Shown here: positions 42,341-51,444 of the stretch, piece by piece
How positions within the stretch are numbered: the first letter of the stretch is position 1
Layout of the letters: each line of letters starts with the position of its first letter
Origin: UBA10649 sp963700255
GTDB taxonomy: Bacteria; Actinomycetota; Actinomycetes; S36-B12
Direction: 5' to 3'
Assembly (NCBI GenBank): GCA_963700255.1
Contig: CAVOWW010000021.1
Span: 1 to 64,000 of the forward strand
Length of the DNA: 64,000 nt
The notes under the pieces: generated by a model
The model's database searches: none
The model's input: only the letters and a program-made list of their open reading frames with translations
Told to the model about the DNA's origin: nothing
Program-made: the position numbers and the translations under genes

Positions 42341-45300
42341 GTGCCCCCGTCCGACCAGTTCGTGCACCTGCACGTGCATACCGAGTACTCGATGCTCGAC
42401 GGTGCCGCGCGCCTGCCCGACCTGTTCGACGAGGTAGAGCGCCAGGGCATGACGGCGATCGCGATGACCGATCACGGCAACCTCTACGGGGCCTTCGAGT
42501 TCTACAAGGGCGCGACGGCGCGCGGCCTCAACCCGATCATCGGCCTCGAGGGCTACTACGCGCCCCAGGGCCGCTTCGAACGTCGGCCCTTCGACTTCGG
42601 CGGCGGCTTCGACGAGGGCAGCCAGGAGGACACAGGCGTCAGCGAGATCTCCACTGGCGGGCGCGGGCGGGGCAAGCAGAGCTACACGCACATGACGCTG
42701 TGGGCCGAGAACACCGCCGGCATGCACAACCTCTTCCGGCTGTCGTCGCTGTCCAGCCTCGAGGGGTACTACCACAAGCCGCGCTTCGACCGGGAGCTCC
42801 TCGAGCGGTACGGCACCGGCCTGATCGGCACCACCGGCTGCCCGAGCGGCGAGGTCAACCGATGGCTGCAGGCCGGCAACTACGATCGCGCCCTCGCGGT
42901 CGCCGCCGACACGCGGGACATCCTCGGCGCCGGCAACTACTTCTGCGAGGTCATGGACCACGGGCTCGCGATCGAGCGCCGGTTCCGCGAGGACCTCCTG
43001 CGCATCGCACGCACTCTCGATCTGCCGCTGATCGCCACGAACGACCTCCACTACGTGCACGCCTCCGACGCCGACACGCACGACGTCCTGCTGTGCATCG
43101 GCACGCGCACGACCATGGACGACCCGAAGCGCTTCCGCTTCGATGCGCGCGACTTCTACGTGAAGACGGCCACCGAGATGAGGCAGGTCTGGTCGGAGCT
43201 GCCCGAAGCCTGCGACAACACCCTTCTCATCGCCGAGCGCTGTCACGTCGAGTTCGCCGAGGGCGCCAACCTCATGCCGGCCTTCCCGGTGCCGGACGGC
43301 GAGAGCGAGGAGTCCTGGCTGATCAAGGAGGTCGAGGTCGGCCTCCAGCACCGCTACAAGGGCGCGGTGCCCGACGACGTCCGCAGGCAGGCGGAGTACG
43401 AGGTGGGCGTCATCATCCAGATGGGCTTCCCGGGCTACTTCCTCGTGACCGCCGACCTCGTCCGCCACGCGAAGGAGAGCGGCATCCGGGTCGGCCCGGG
43501 CCGTGGCTCCGCGGCCGGCGCGATGATCGCGTACGCACTCGGCATCACCGAGCTCGATCCCATGAAGCACGGCCTGCTGTTCGAGCGGTTCCTCAACCCC
43601 GAGCGCATCTCCATGCCCGACATCGACATGGACTTCGACGAGCGCCGCCGCGGCGACATGATCCGCTACGCCACCGAGAAGTACGGCGAGGAGCGCGTCG
43701 CCCAGATCATCACCTACGGCTCCATCAAGGCGAAGGCGGCGATCAAGGACAGCTCGCGGGTCCTCGGCCACCCGTACGCCCTGGGCGACCGCATCACGAA
43801 GGCGATGCCCCCGGCCGTCATGGGCAAGGACGTCTCGCTCAAGGGCGCCTTCGACCCGAAGAACTCCCGGTACGGGGAGGCCGCCGAGTTCCGCGCGCTG
43901 TACGAGGCCGAGGCCGACGTCCGCCAGGTGGTCGACACGGCCAAGGGCCTGGAGGGCCTGAAGCGCCAGCCGGGGGTGCACGCGGCGGGAGTCATCCTCT
44001 GCCGTGAGCCGCTGCTCGACGTCATCCCCGTGTGGCGGCGCGAGCAGGACGGCGCCGTCATCACCCAGTTCGACATGGGGGCGTGCGAGGCCCTCGGCCT
44101 GCTGAAGATGGACTTCCTGGGCCTGCGCAACCTGACGGTCCTGGACGACTGCCTCGGGCACATCGAGTCCAACCGCGGCGAGACGATCGTGCTCGAGGAG
44201 CTCGGCCTCGACGACCGGGCCACCTACGAGCTCCTCACCCGCGGCGACACCCTCGGGGTGTTCCAGCTCGACGGCGGGCCGATGCGCGCCCTGCTGCGCT
44301 CGATGCAGCCCGACAACTTCGAGGACATCTCCGCCGTGCTCGCCCTGTACCGGCCCGGGCCGATGGGGGCCAACGCCCACAACGACTATGCGGACCGCAA
44401 GAACGGCCGCAAGCCCGTGGTGCCGATCCATCCGGAGCTCGCGGAGCCGCTCGCCGACATCCTCGGCGACACCTACGGCCTGATCGTGTACCAGGAGCAG
44501 GTCATGGCCATCGCGCAGAAGCTCGCGGGGTACTCCCTCGGCGCGGCCGACCTGCTGCGCCGGGCGATGGGCAAGAAGAAGAAGGAGATCCTCGACAAGG
44601 AGTACGTGCCGTTCAGCGAGGGCATGAAGGTCAACGGCTACTCCGACGGCGCCATCAAGACGCTGTGGGAGATCCTGGTCCCCTTCTCCGACTACGCGTT
44701 CAACAAGGCGCACACCGCTGGCTACGGGCTGGTGTCGTACTGGACCGCCTTCCTCAAGGCCAACTACCCGGCTGAGTACATGGCCGCCCTGCTGACCTCG
44801 GTCAAGGACGACAAGGACAAGTCGGCCGTGTACCTGAACGAGTGCCGCAAGATGGGCATCAAGGTGCTGCCGCCAGATGTCAATGACTCCGACTTCGACT
44901 TCACTCCTCGTGGCACCGACATCAGGTTCGGCCTCTCGGCGATCCGGAACGTCGGCGGCAACGTCGTCGACTCCGTCATCGCCACCAGGCGCCGGATCGG
45001 CCGATTCTCCGACTTCCACGACTTCATCGCCAAGGTGGACGCCTCCGTCTGCAACAAGCGCGTCGTGGAGTCGCTCATCAAGTCCGGCGCCTTCGACTCC
45101 CTGGGCCACACGCGCAAGGGCCTGGTCCAGATCCACGAGCAGGTCGTCGATGCAGCCGTCGACATCAAGCGCGCCGAGTCGCACGGCCAGTTCGACCTGT
45201 TCGGAGGGCTCGAGGCATCCGGCGACGAGGCGATGGTGCCGCGCAGCGAGATCCCGATCGGCGAGTGGGACAAGACGGTCCTCCTGGCGCACGAGCGCGA

Positions 45301-45901
45301 GATGCTCGGCCTGTACGTGTCCGACCACCCGCTGCACGGCGCGGAGCGGATGCTCGCCCAGCTGACCGACCGGACGATCGCCGCGGTGCTCATGGACGAT
45401 CGCGTGGACGCCACCATCGCCACCGTCGGCGGCCTCGTCACCGCGGTGCAGCGCAAGACCACCAAGCAGGGGTCGTCGTGGGCGATCGTCACCCTCGAGG
45501 ACCTCGAGGGCTCGGTCGAGATCATGGTGTTCCCGCAGACGTACAACGCCGTGAGCACCCTGCTCGTCGACGACTCCGTCATCATCGTCCGCGCGAAGGT
45601 CGAGCGCAGCGACGAGGACGGCGTCCGGATGGTGGCGCTCGAGATCACGCAGCCCGACCTCACGGAGGCGGTGAGCGGCCCGGTTCGGGTCACGATGGCG
45701 GCCTCGCGCTGCATCCCGCCACTGGTGGAGCGGTTCAAGGAGGTGCTCGCGGAGCACCCGGGCACCACCGAGGTGCACCTGCACCTGACCGGCGGGGCGA
45801 AGACGACCGTGCTCCGGCTCGACGACCGGCTCCGGGTGACTCCGTCGCCGTCCCTGTACGGGGACCTCAAGGCCCTGCTCGGTCCCAGCTGCCTCGGATG
45901 A
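42341..45901 (+). CDS. dnaE: DNA polymerase III alpha subunit DnaE1
   Basis: This 1186-residue replicative polymerase has an N-terminal PHP domain with all the metal-site residues of proofreading actinobacterial DnaE1: HLHVHTEYSMLDG, TDHGNLYG, IIGLEGYY, YTHMTLW, TTGCPSGEV and ATNDLHYVH. The polymerase domain has the catalytic Asp set in MPDIDMDFDERRRG, followed by the LALYRPGPM region and a helix-hairpin-helix. A C-terminal OB fold (WAIVTLEDLEGSVEIMVFP) ends the protein. Length is as in mycobacterial DnaE1. It carries out chromosomal DNA synthesis in the cytoplasm. GTG 42341 is the start, 55 bp after rluD. Confidence 0.98.
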   Translation: MPPSDQFVHLHVHTEYSMLDGAARLPDLFDEVERQGMTAIAMTDHGNLYGAFEFYKGATARGLNPIIGLEGYYAPQGRFERRPFDFGGGFDEGSQEDTGVSEISTGGRGRGKQSYTHMTLWAENTAGMHNLFRLSSLSSLEGYYHKPRFDRELLERYGTGLIGTTGCPSGEVNRWLQAGNYDRALAVAADTRDILGAGNYFCEVMDHGLAIERRFREDLLRIARTLDLPLIATNDLHYVHASDADTHDVLLCIGTRTTMDDPKRFRFDARDFYVKTATEMRQVWSELPEACDNTLLIAERCHVEFAEGANLMPAFPVPDGESEESWLIKEVEVGLQHRYKGAVPDDVRRQAEYEVGVIIQMGFPGYFLVTADLVRHAKESGIRVGPGRGSAAGAMIAYALGITELDPMKHGLLFERFLNPERISMPDIDMDFDERRRGDMIRYATEKYGEERVAQIITYGSIKAKAAIKDSSRVLGHPYALGDRITKAMPPAVMGKDVSLKGAFDPKNSRYGEAAEFRALYEAEADVRQVVDTAKGLEGLKRQPGVHAAGVILCREPLLDVIPVWRREQDGAVITQFDMGACEALGLLKMDFLGLRNLTVLDDCLGHIESNRGETIVLEELGLDDRATYELLTRGDTLGVFQLDGGPMRALLRSMQPDNFEDISAVLALYRPGPMGANAHNDYADRKNGRKPVVPIHPELAEPLADILGDTYGLIVYQEQVMAIAQKLAGYSLGAADLLRRAMGKKKKEILDKEYVPFSEGMKVNGYSDGAIKTLWEILVPFSDYAFNKAHTAGYGLVSYWTAFLKANYPAEYMAALLTSVKDDKDKSAVYLNECRKMGIKVLPPDVNDSDFDFTPRGTDIRFGLSAIRNVGGNVVDSVIATRRRIGRFSDFHDFIAKVDASVCNKRVVESLIKSGAFDSLGHTRKGLVQIHEQVVDAAVDIKRAESHGQFDLFGGLEASGDEAMVPRSEIPIGEWDKTVLLAHEREMLGLYVSDHPLHGAERMLAQLTDRTIAAVLMDDRVDATIATVGGLVTAVQRKTTKQGSSWAIVTLEDLEGSVEIMVFPQTYNAVSTLLVDDSVIIVRAKVERSDEDGVRMVALEITQPDLTEAVSGPVRVTMAASRCIPPLVERFKEVLAEHPGTTEVHLHLTGGAKTTVLRLDDRLRVTPSPSLYGDLKALLGPSCLG

Positions 45902-45908
45902 CGCGGCC

Positions 45909-46436
45909 TTGAGCACGGCGCGGAAGGCATCGGCGGTGATCGCCGCGGGCCTGGTGGTGGGCCTCGTCAGCGGGGCGGCGCTCGGGGTCGTGTGGTGGGC
46001 CCTCGCTCCGCGCGTGCCGCTGGTGGTGCGCCCGGGCGTGAGCTTCCCCGAGGCCTACCAGCCGGAGGGCTACCTGGCCGCCGATGTGGCCTTCGGTGCG
46101 CTTGCGGTCGTCGCGGGTGTCGCCATCACGATCGGCCTCGCCAACATGCGACGCGACCACCTCGCCAGCGTGCTCGTCGCGGCGCTGCTCTCGAGCGCCG
46201 TCGGCACGGCTGCGATGTGGTTCGTCGGCTCCCGGCTCGGCTCGGTCGATATCGAGGGCCTGAGCGCGACCACCACCGAGGACCTGGTGGTGGACGCCCC
46301 GCTGCAGGTGGCGATGCCCGGCATGTTCGTCATGTGGGCCCTCGCCTCCGCGGTGGTCGTCACCATCCTCGCCCTGTCGGACTGGGTGGTGGAGGTCCGG
46401 CGGTCCCGTCGGAGCGAGGGCCAGCCCGGCGCCTAG
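45909..46436 (+). CDS. small four-helix membrane protein, DUF2567-like
   Basis: About 175 residues from TTG 45909, 7 bp after dnaE; a later GTG is possible. Four membrane helices are visible: about 8-33, 60-80, 88-110 and 140-160, with a short polar loop SFPEAYQPEGYLAADVAFG after the first and ending in the basic EVRRSRRSEG. The layout is like the actinobacterial DUF2567 membrane proteins, but I am not certain of the family. No catalytic motif is visible. It ends convergently with ybaK, overlapping by 4 bases. Confidence 0.7.
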   Translation: MSTARKASAVIAAGLVVGLVSGAALGVVWWALAPRVPLVVRPGVSFPEAYQPEGYLAADVAFGALAVVAGVAITIGLANMRRDHLASVLVAALLSSAVGTAAMWFVGSRLGSVDIEGLSATTTEDLVVDAPLQVAMPGMFVMWALASAVVVTILALSDWVVEVRRSRRSEGQPGA

Positions 46437-46924
46437 CGATCGGGACGGCCGATCGGCGCGTAGGCGCCGGCGGTGATCTCCAGCAGGTCGGCCGGTGCGA
46501 GGCCGATGTCGAAGCCACGGCGGCCGCCGCTGACGTAGATGGTGCCGAGAGACTCGGCGGAGTCGTCCACGAACGTCGGCAGCGCCCGCTTCTGCCCGAT
46601 GGGGGAGATGCCGCCCAGGACGTACCCGGTGAGCCGCTGAGCGGTGGCCGCATCCGCCATCTCCGCGCGTCGCCCGCCGGCCGCGGCCGCCAGCGCCTTG
46701 AGGTCGAGGCTGCCGCTGACGGGGACGATCCCCACGACCGCGCGACCGTCGACCATCGCCAGCAGGGTCTTGAACACCTCGTCGGGATCCAGTCCCAGTG
46801 CCTCCGCGGCCTCGAGCCCGAAGGAGGACGCGCGCGGGTCGTGCGCGTAGGCGTGCGCGGTGTAGGCGATGCCGGCCCGAGCAAGGGCGACGGTCGCCTG
46901 GGTGCCGGCGTCGCGCGCCGCCAC
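46433..46924 (-). CDS. ybaK: Cys-tRNA(Pro) deacylase YbaK/EbsC family
   Basis: This 163-residue YbaK-fold protein has the family marks EALGLDPDEVFKTLLAMVDG with the catalytic-pocket Lys, VPVSGSLDLKALAAAAGGRRAEMA, and the C-terminal GYVLGGISPIGQKRALPTFVDDSA loop. YbaK removes cysteine mis-attached to tRNA-Pro in the cytoplasm. The GTG start at 46924 overlaps the stop of the LON-domain gene by one base, so the two are co-transcribed on the reverse strand. Confidence 0.93.
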   Translation of the reverse strand: MAARDAGTQATVALARAGIAYTAHAYAHDPRASSFGLEAAEALGLDPDEVFKTLLAMVDGRAVVGIVPVSGSLDLKALAAAAGGRRAEMADAATAQRLTGYVLGGISPIGQKRALPTFVDDSAESLGTIYVSGGRRGFDIGLAPADLLEITAGAYAPIGRPDR

Positions 46925-47610
46925 TAGTTCACGGACGGCGCGACGCCGGGGATCTCGAGGGACGGGACGGCCGACAGCGTGGAGATGAGCGCGGTCTCCC
47001 GCCCCAGCAGGGTGCGGGCGAGCACGAGCCGGTCGCCGGTCGTGGGCGCCGCGAGCAGGCCCTGGCGCTCGTCCGTCGGCAGGAGCATCGCGGCGGTGAC
47101 GAGGTAGGACAGGACGGTGGGGTCGTCCGGCAGGTCGGCGTCGTCGTCGGCATCGTCCACGTCGATCGCATCGGGGACCTGGCCGCTGAGGGCGTCGCGG
47201 TACAGCCGGAACCGACGGGTGACCTGCTCGGCGAGGAGGGCGTCGGCCGGGTCGCTCACGTCGTCGAGGTACTCGACGTGCGCACGGAGGAGGGGCTGGC
47301 CGGTGTCGACCTCGAGCAGCCGGAACCGCCGGCTCCCGGTCGTGACGATGTCGAACCGGCCGTCGTCGAGCCGCTCGGCCTGGCGGAGGACCGTTGCCGT
47401 TCCGACGGGGTACAGGGCTGCCATCCCGTCAGCGGCCACGTCGCGTCCGTCGCGAACCGCCACGATGCCGAACTCGCGGTCGTCCTCGTCGGGCCTGGCA
47501 AGGAGCTCCTCGACCATCTCCCGGTATCGGGGCTCGAAGATGTGCAGGGGCAGCACGAGTCCGGGCACCAGAGGGGTGTTGAGCGGGAAGAGCGGAAGGG
47601 GAGCGGGCAC
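46924..47610 (-). CDS. LON substrate-binding domain protein
   Basis: About 228 residues from GTG 47610 (VPAPLPLFPLNTPLVPGLVLPLHIFEP), which is the LON_substr_bdg domain start; the frame opens further upstream, but only within hisD. Other motifs are EPRYREMVEELL, EFGIVAVRDG and YPVGTATVLRQAERLDDGRFDI. The C-terminal part (residues 130-228) has an acidic Asp run (DVDDADDDADLPDDP) and a helical tail. It lacks the AAA+ and peptidase domains of Lon, so it is a stand-alone domain of unknown role. It is divergent from hisD with only 22 bp between starts. Confidence 0.88.
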   Translation of the reverse strand: MPAPLPLFPLNTPLVPGLVLPLHIFEPRYREMVEELLARPDEDDREFGIVAVRDGRDVAADGMAALYPVGTATVLRQAERLDDGRFDIVTTGSRRFRLLEVDTGQPLLRAHVEYLDDVSDPADALLAEQVTRRFRLYRDALSGQVPDAIDVDDADDDADLPDDPTVLSYLVTAAMLLPTDERQGLLAAPTTGDRLVLARTLLGRETALISTLSAVPSLEIPGVAPSVN

Positions 47611-47632
47611 GACGGCAGCGTAAGGTAGGAGC

Positions 47633-48955
47633 GTGATCCGACGCATCGACCTCCGCGGTTCGCACGCCGACCCCCGCGACGTCGTGCCGCGCGCGGCCAT
47701 GGATGTCGCCGACGCCGGCGAGCGGATCCGGCCCATCATCGACGACGTCCGCGCCGAGGGCGCCGCCGCGGTGCTGCGCTGGACGGAGAAGCTCGACGGC
47801 GTCACCCCGCCCTCGCTCCGGGTCCCCGTGGAACGGCTCGCGGCGGCAGCCGATGAGCTCGAGCCCGACGTGCGGGCCGCCCTGCTCGAGTCCATCGACC
47901 GGGCGCGGCGCGTGCACACGGACCAGCGGCGGGTCGACATCTCCACCACCGTGGTGCCCGGCGGCACGGTCACCGAGCGCTGGCTGCCCGTCGACCGCGT
48001 GGGGCTGTACGTGCCCGGCGGGCGTGCCGTCTACCCCAGCAGCGTGATCATGAACGTCGTCCCGGCCCAGGTGGCCGGCGTCCAGTCGCTGGCCGTGGTG
48101 TCGCCGCCGCAGCGCGATTTCGAGGGCTGGCCGCACCCGACGATCCTGGCCGCCTGCTTCCTCCTCGGCGTCGACGAGGTCTACGCCGTCGGCGGGGCCC
48201 AGGCGGTCGCCATGCTCGCGTTCGGGGTCGACCTGCCCGGCGGGGGCAGCTGCGCCCCCGTCGACCTCGTCACGGGTCCGGGCAACATCTACGTCACGGC
48301 AGCCAAGCGCGCCCTGCAGGGCGTCATCGGGATCGACTCCGAGGCCGGTCCCACTGAGGTGATGATCCTCGCCGACGACACCGCCGACGCCGCCCATGTG
48401 GCGGCCGACCTCATCAGCCAGGCCGAGCACGACGTCATCGCCGCCGCCGTCCTCGTCACCGACTCGACCGACCTCGCGGCTGCTGTCGAGGCGGAGCTCG
48501 TACGTCAGGTGGCGACGACCAAGCACGTCGAGCGCATCACCGAGGCCCTCGGCGGCTCGCAGAGCGCGATCGTCCTCGTGGACGACCTCGAAGCCGGCCT
48601 GCGCATCGTGGATGCGTACGCGGCCGAGCACCTCGAGATCCACGTGCGCGACGCCCGCGAGTGGGCGATGCGCGTGCGCAACGCCGGTGCCATCTTCGTC
48701 GGCACCTACTCGCCGGTCTCGCTCGGCGACTACGCGGCCGGCTCCAACCACGTCCTGCCGACGGCGGGTTCCGCCCGGCACTCGTCCGGCCTGTCCGTGC
48801 AGTCGTTCCTGCGCGGGATCCACATCGTGGAGTACGACGAGGGTGCGCTCGCCGACGTCGCCCCGCACGTGCTGGCCCTGTCCGGGGCCGAGGACCTGCC
48901 GGCCCACGGCGACGCCATCCGGGTGCGGTTCCCCGCCCTGGGCGACCAGAGGTGA
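47633..48955 (+). CDS. hisD: histidinol dehydrogenase HisD
   Basis: This 440-residue protein is of usual length for HisD. Key segments are VPGGRAVYPSSVIMNVVPAQVAG, AAC FLLGVDEVYAVGGAQAVAMLAFG, VDLVTGPGNIYVTAAKRALQG, GPTEVMILADD, SQAEHDVIAAAVLVT with the zinc/catalytic Glu-His, and YAAEHLEIHV. It oxidises L-histidinol to L-histidine with two NAD+ via the aldehyde. It starts the his operon here and diverges from the LON-domain gene. Its stop overlaps hisC by 4 bases. Confidence 0.97.
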   Translation: MIRRIDLRGSHADPRDVVPRAAMDVADAGERIRPIIDDVRAEGAAAVLRWTEKLDGVTPPSLRVPVERLAAAADELEPDVRAALLESIDRARRVHTDQRRVDISTTVVPGGTVTERWLPVDRVGLYVPGGRAVYPSSVIMNVVPAQVAGVQSLAVVSPPQRDFEGWPHPTILAACFLLGVDEVYAVGGAQAVAMLAFGVDLPGGGSCAPVDLVTGPGNIYVTAAKRALQGVIGIDSEAGPTEVMILADDTADAAHVAADLISQAEHDVIAAAVLVTDSTDLAAAVEAELVRQVATTKHVERITEALGGSQSAIVLVDDLEAGLRIVDAYAAEHLEIHVRDAREWAMRVRNAGAIFVGTYSPVSLGDYAAGSNHVLPTAGSARHSSGLSVQSFLRGIHIVEYDEGALADVAPHVLALSGAEDLPAHGDAIRVRFPALGDQR

Positions 48956-50076
48956 TCCCGGAGTTCCTCCTGCCGATCCGTGCGGACCTGGTGGGCATCG
49001 CCTCCTATGGAGCACCGCAGCTGGACGTGCCGGCCCGGCTGAACGTCAACGAGAACCCCTTCCCGATCCCTGACGACCTCGCCATCGCGATGGGTGCTGC
49101 CGTGGCGGAGGCGGCCACCGGCCTCAACCGCTACCCCGATCGCGATGCCGCCCGACTGCGGCAGGCGCTTGCCGACTACCTCGCCGAGGAGTCGGGCGTG
49201 CGCGTCCCGGCGGCGCAGGTCTGGGCCGCCAACGGATCGAACGAGGTCATGCACCACCTGTTCCTCGCCTTCGGCGGCCCGGGCCGGCTGGCGATCACGT
49301 TCGACCCCACCTACTCGATGTACCCCGAGTACGCACGCGACACCTTCACCGACTACGAGGCCTTCCCGCGCCGGGACGACTTCCGGGTCGATGTCGCCGC
49401 CGCGATCGACGTGATCGACGCCCGTCGCCCGTCACTGGTGCTGGTCACCTCGCCGAACAACCCGACCGGCACGGCCATGCCGGAGGACGACATCCGCGCA
49501 GTGGCGACGGCCGCGCTGGCCGCCGGGGCGATGGTCATCGTGGACGAGGCCTACGCCGAGTTCCGGCACGAGGGCGTGCCGAGCGCCTGCACACTGCTCG
49601 CCGACTACCCGAACCTCGTGGTCGTGCGCACCATGAGCAAGGCGTTCGCCCTCGCAGGCGCACGGCTCGGGTACGCCGTCGCGGCCGACCCTCGGGTCGT
49701 CGATGCCCTCATGGTGGTGCGACTGCCCTACCACCTGTCGGCCGTCACCCAGGCGGTCGCGCTCACCGCGCTGCAGCATGCGGACGTGCTCCAGTCGCAG
49801 GTGCAGCTCCTTCGCTCGGAGCGGGACGCACTGGCGGCCTGGCTGGCCGAGCAGGGCTTCACCGTCGCGCCGAGTGACGCGAACTTCATCCTCTTCGGCA
49901 TGTTCCCTGATCGGGATGCCGTCTGGCAGGGGCTGCTCGACCGAGGGGTGCTGATCCGCCAGACAGGTCCCGCGGGGTGGCTCCGCGTCACGGTCGGCAC
50001 CCCCGAGGAGAACGGTATGTTCAGGCACGCACTGGTCGAGGTCACGGGCCGCGAGGACGAGGAAGGCCGGCTATGA
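48952..50076 (+). CDS. hisC: histidinol-phosphate aminotransferase HisC
   Basis: This 374-residue fold-type I PLP enzyme has RLNVNENPFPIPD, LNRYPDRDAARLRQALADYL, WAANGSNEVMHHLFLAFGGPG, TSPNNPTGTAMPEDDI, VDEAYAEFRHE and the PLP-binding Lys in TMSKAFALAGARLGY. It converts imidazole-acetol phosphate to histidinol phosphate using glutamate. The GTG start at 48952 overlaps hisD; hisB overlaps its end by 4 bases. Confidence 0.96.
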   Translation: MIPEFLLPIRADLVGIASYGAPQLDVPARLNVNENPFPIPDDLAIAMGAAVAEAATGLNRYPDRDAARLRQALADYLAEESGVRVPAAQVWAANGSNEVMHHLFLAFGGPGRLAITFDPTYSMYPEYARDTFTDYEAFPRRDDFRVDVAAAIDVIDARRPSLVLVTSPNNPTGTAMPEDDIRAVATAALAAGAMVIVDEAYAEFRHEGVPSACTLLADYPNLVVVRTMSKAFALAGARLGYAVAADPRVVDALMVVRLPYHLSAVTQAVALTALQHADVLQSQVQLLRSERDALAAWLAEQGFTVAPSDANFILFGMFPDRDAVWQGLLDRGVLIRQTGPAGWLRVTVGTPEENGMFRHALVEVTGREDEEGRL

Positions 50077-50675
50077 GCCGTACGGCGCGCGTGGAGCGCA
50101 GCACCAAGGAGAGCAGCGTCCTGGTCGAGCTCGAGCTCGACGGCACAGGCGCGAGCACCATCGACACGGGAGTGCCGTTCTTCGACCACATGCTCGCCCA
50201 GCTCGCCAAGCACGGCGGTCTGGACCTGGTCGTCCGCACCCGGGGCGACCTGGAGGTCGACGCGCACCACACGGTCGAGGACACCTCCCTCGCCCTCGGG
50301 CAGGCGATCAACGAGGCGCTCGGCGACCGCGCGGGGCTGCGGCGCTACGGCGACGCGCTCGTCCCGCTCGACGAGTGCCTCGTGCAGTCGGCCGTCGACC
50401 TCTCCGGCCGTCCGTACCTGGTGCACGAGGAGCCCGAGCTCGTCGAGCTGATCGGCAGCTACGACACGACCCTCACGCGCCACATCTGGGAGTCGATCGT
50501 CGCGACGTCGCAGATCACCCTGCACGTGCGAGTCATCTCGGGCCGCAACGCGCACCACGTGGTCGAGGCCCAGTTCAAGTCGGTGGCCCGCTCGCTGCGC
50601 GACGCGGTCGCCGTGGATCCGCGGGTCGTGGGGGTGCCGTCCACCAAGGGCACGCTCACGCCACCCTCGGCGTGA
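50073..50675 (+). CDS. hisB: imidazoleglycerol-phosphate dehydratase HisB
   Basis: This 200-residue monofunctional HisB lacks the phosphatase domain of E. coli HisB. It has FFDHMLAQLAKHGGLDL, DAHHTVEDTSLALGQAINEALGDR, and the second His-rich site GRNAHHVVEAQFKSVARSLRDAV. It dehydrates imidazole-glycerol phosphate with Mn2+. ATG 50073 overlaps the hisC stop by 4 bases, and hisH follows 7 bp later. Confidence 0.97.
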   Translation: MSRTARVERSTKESSVLVELELDGTGASTIDTGVPFFDHMLAQLAKHGGLDLVVRTRGDLEVDAHHTVEDTSLALGQAINEALGDRAGLRRYGDALVPLDECLVQSAVDLSGRPYLVHEEPELVELIGSYDTTLTRHIWESIVATSQITLHVRVISGRNAHHVVEAQFKSVARSLRDAVAVDPRVVGVPSTKGTLTPPSA

Positions 50676-50682
50676 CCCGACG

Positions 50683-51315
50683 ATGACGTCCGTCGTCGTC
50701 CTCGACTACGGGTCCGGGAACCTGCGCTCGGCGCAGCGAGCCCTGGAACGGGTCGGGGCGGAGGTGACCGTCACCGACGACTTCGACGCCGCGATGGCTG
50801 CCGACGGCCTCGTCGTCCCGGGAGTGGGCGCCTATGCGGCCTGCATGGCGGGCATCCGCGACGTGCGCGGCGACGTGATCATCGACCGGCGGCTGGCCGG
50901 CGGGCGCGCGGTTCTCGGCATCTGCGTGGGGATGCAGGTCCTCTTCGAGCGAGGCGACGAGCACGGCCAGCGCACCGAGGGGCTGGGGGAGTGGCCCGGC
51001 GTCGTCCAGTCACTCGAGGCGGACGTCCTCCCGCACATGGGCTGGAACACGGTGCGCGCGCCCGAGGACTCGACGCTCTTCGCCGACGTCCGCGACGAGC
51101 GCTTCTACTTCGTGCACTCGTACGGCGTCACCCGCTGGACGCTCACGGAGACCGATCCCAACCGCCAGGCCCCGCTGGTCACGTGGACCCATCACGGCCA
51201 GGACTTCGTCTCGGCCGTGGAGAACGGCCCGCTCGCGGCCACGCAGTTCCATCCGGAGAAGTCCGGTGACGCAGGTGCGACGCTGCTCGAGGCCTGGGTG
51301 CGCTCCATCCGGTAG
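50683..51315 (+). CDS. hisH: imidazole glycerol phosphate synthase glutaminase subunit HisH
   Basis: This 210-residue class I glutamine amidotransferase has the oxyanion/nucleophile segment GICVGMQVLFERGDE with Cys, LPHMGWNTV, FYFVHSYGV, and the His/Glu of the triad in ATQFHPEKSG. It supplies ammonia to HisF, encoded two genes downstream. Between hisH and the next gene there is a 129-bp repeat-rich gap, the only large one in this operon. Confidence 0.97.
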   Translation: MTSVVVLDYGSGNLRSAQRALERVGAEVTVTDDFDAAMAADGLVVPGVGAYAACMAGIRDVRGDVIIDRRLAGGRAVLGICVGMQVLFERGDEHGQRTEGLGEWPGVVQSLEADVLPHMGWNTVRAPEDSTLFADVRDERFYFVHSYGVTRWTLTETDPNRQAPLVTWTHHGQDFVSAVENGPLAATQFHPEKSGDAGATLLEAWVRSIR

Positions 51316-51326
51316 CGCGTGGCTAC

Positions 51327-51417
51327 CTCGTTTCTCCCGTGGCGCGGGAGAAACGAGCCAAAGCAGCCCGTATGGCGAGGTTTTCGCTCACACGTCCCAC
51401 TGCGTGGGAGAAACGAG
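51327..51417. repeat. inverted and direct repeats between hisH and priA
   Basis: CTCGTTTCTCCCG (51327-51339) is the exact reverse complement of CGGGAGAAACGAG (51345-51357) with a 5-base loop. The right arm recurs as GGGAGAAACGAG at 51406-51417, where a second small hairpin CCCAC/GTGGG (51396-51408) precedes it. The last copy runs into GAGGAAGGAGG, a possible ribosome binding site for priA although 20-odd bases from its GTG. No T-run follows, so a simple terminator is unlikely; it could be a REP-like palindromic element or a regulatory RNA. Confidence 0.75.
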
Positions 51418-51444
51418 GAAGGAGGGTCCGGGTAGGGTTCACGC

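Noticed and set aside
42218..45916. 1232-codon open frame antisense to dnaE
   Set aside because: It lies exactly opposite a fully conserved dnaE, has low-complexity Arg/Val/Glu/His composition and no domain. Such shadows are common at this GC content.
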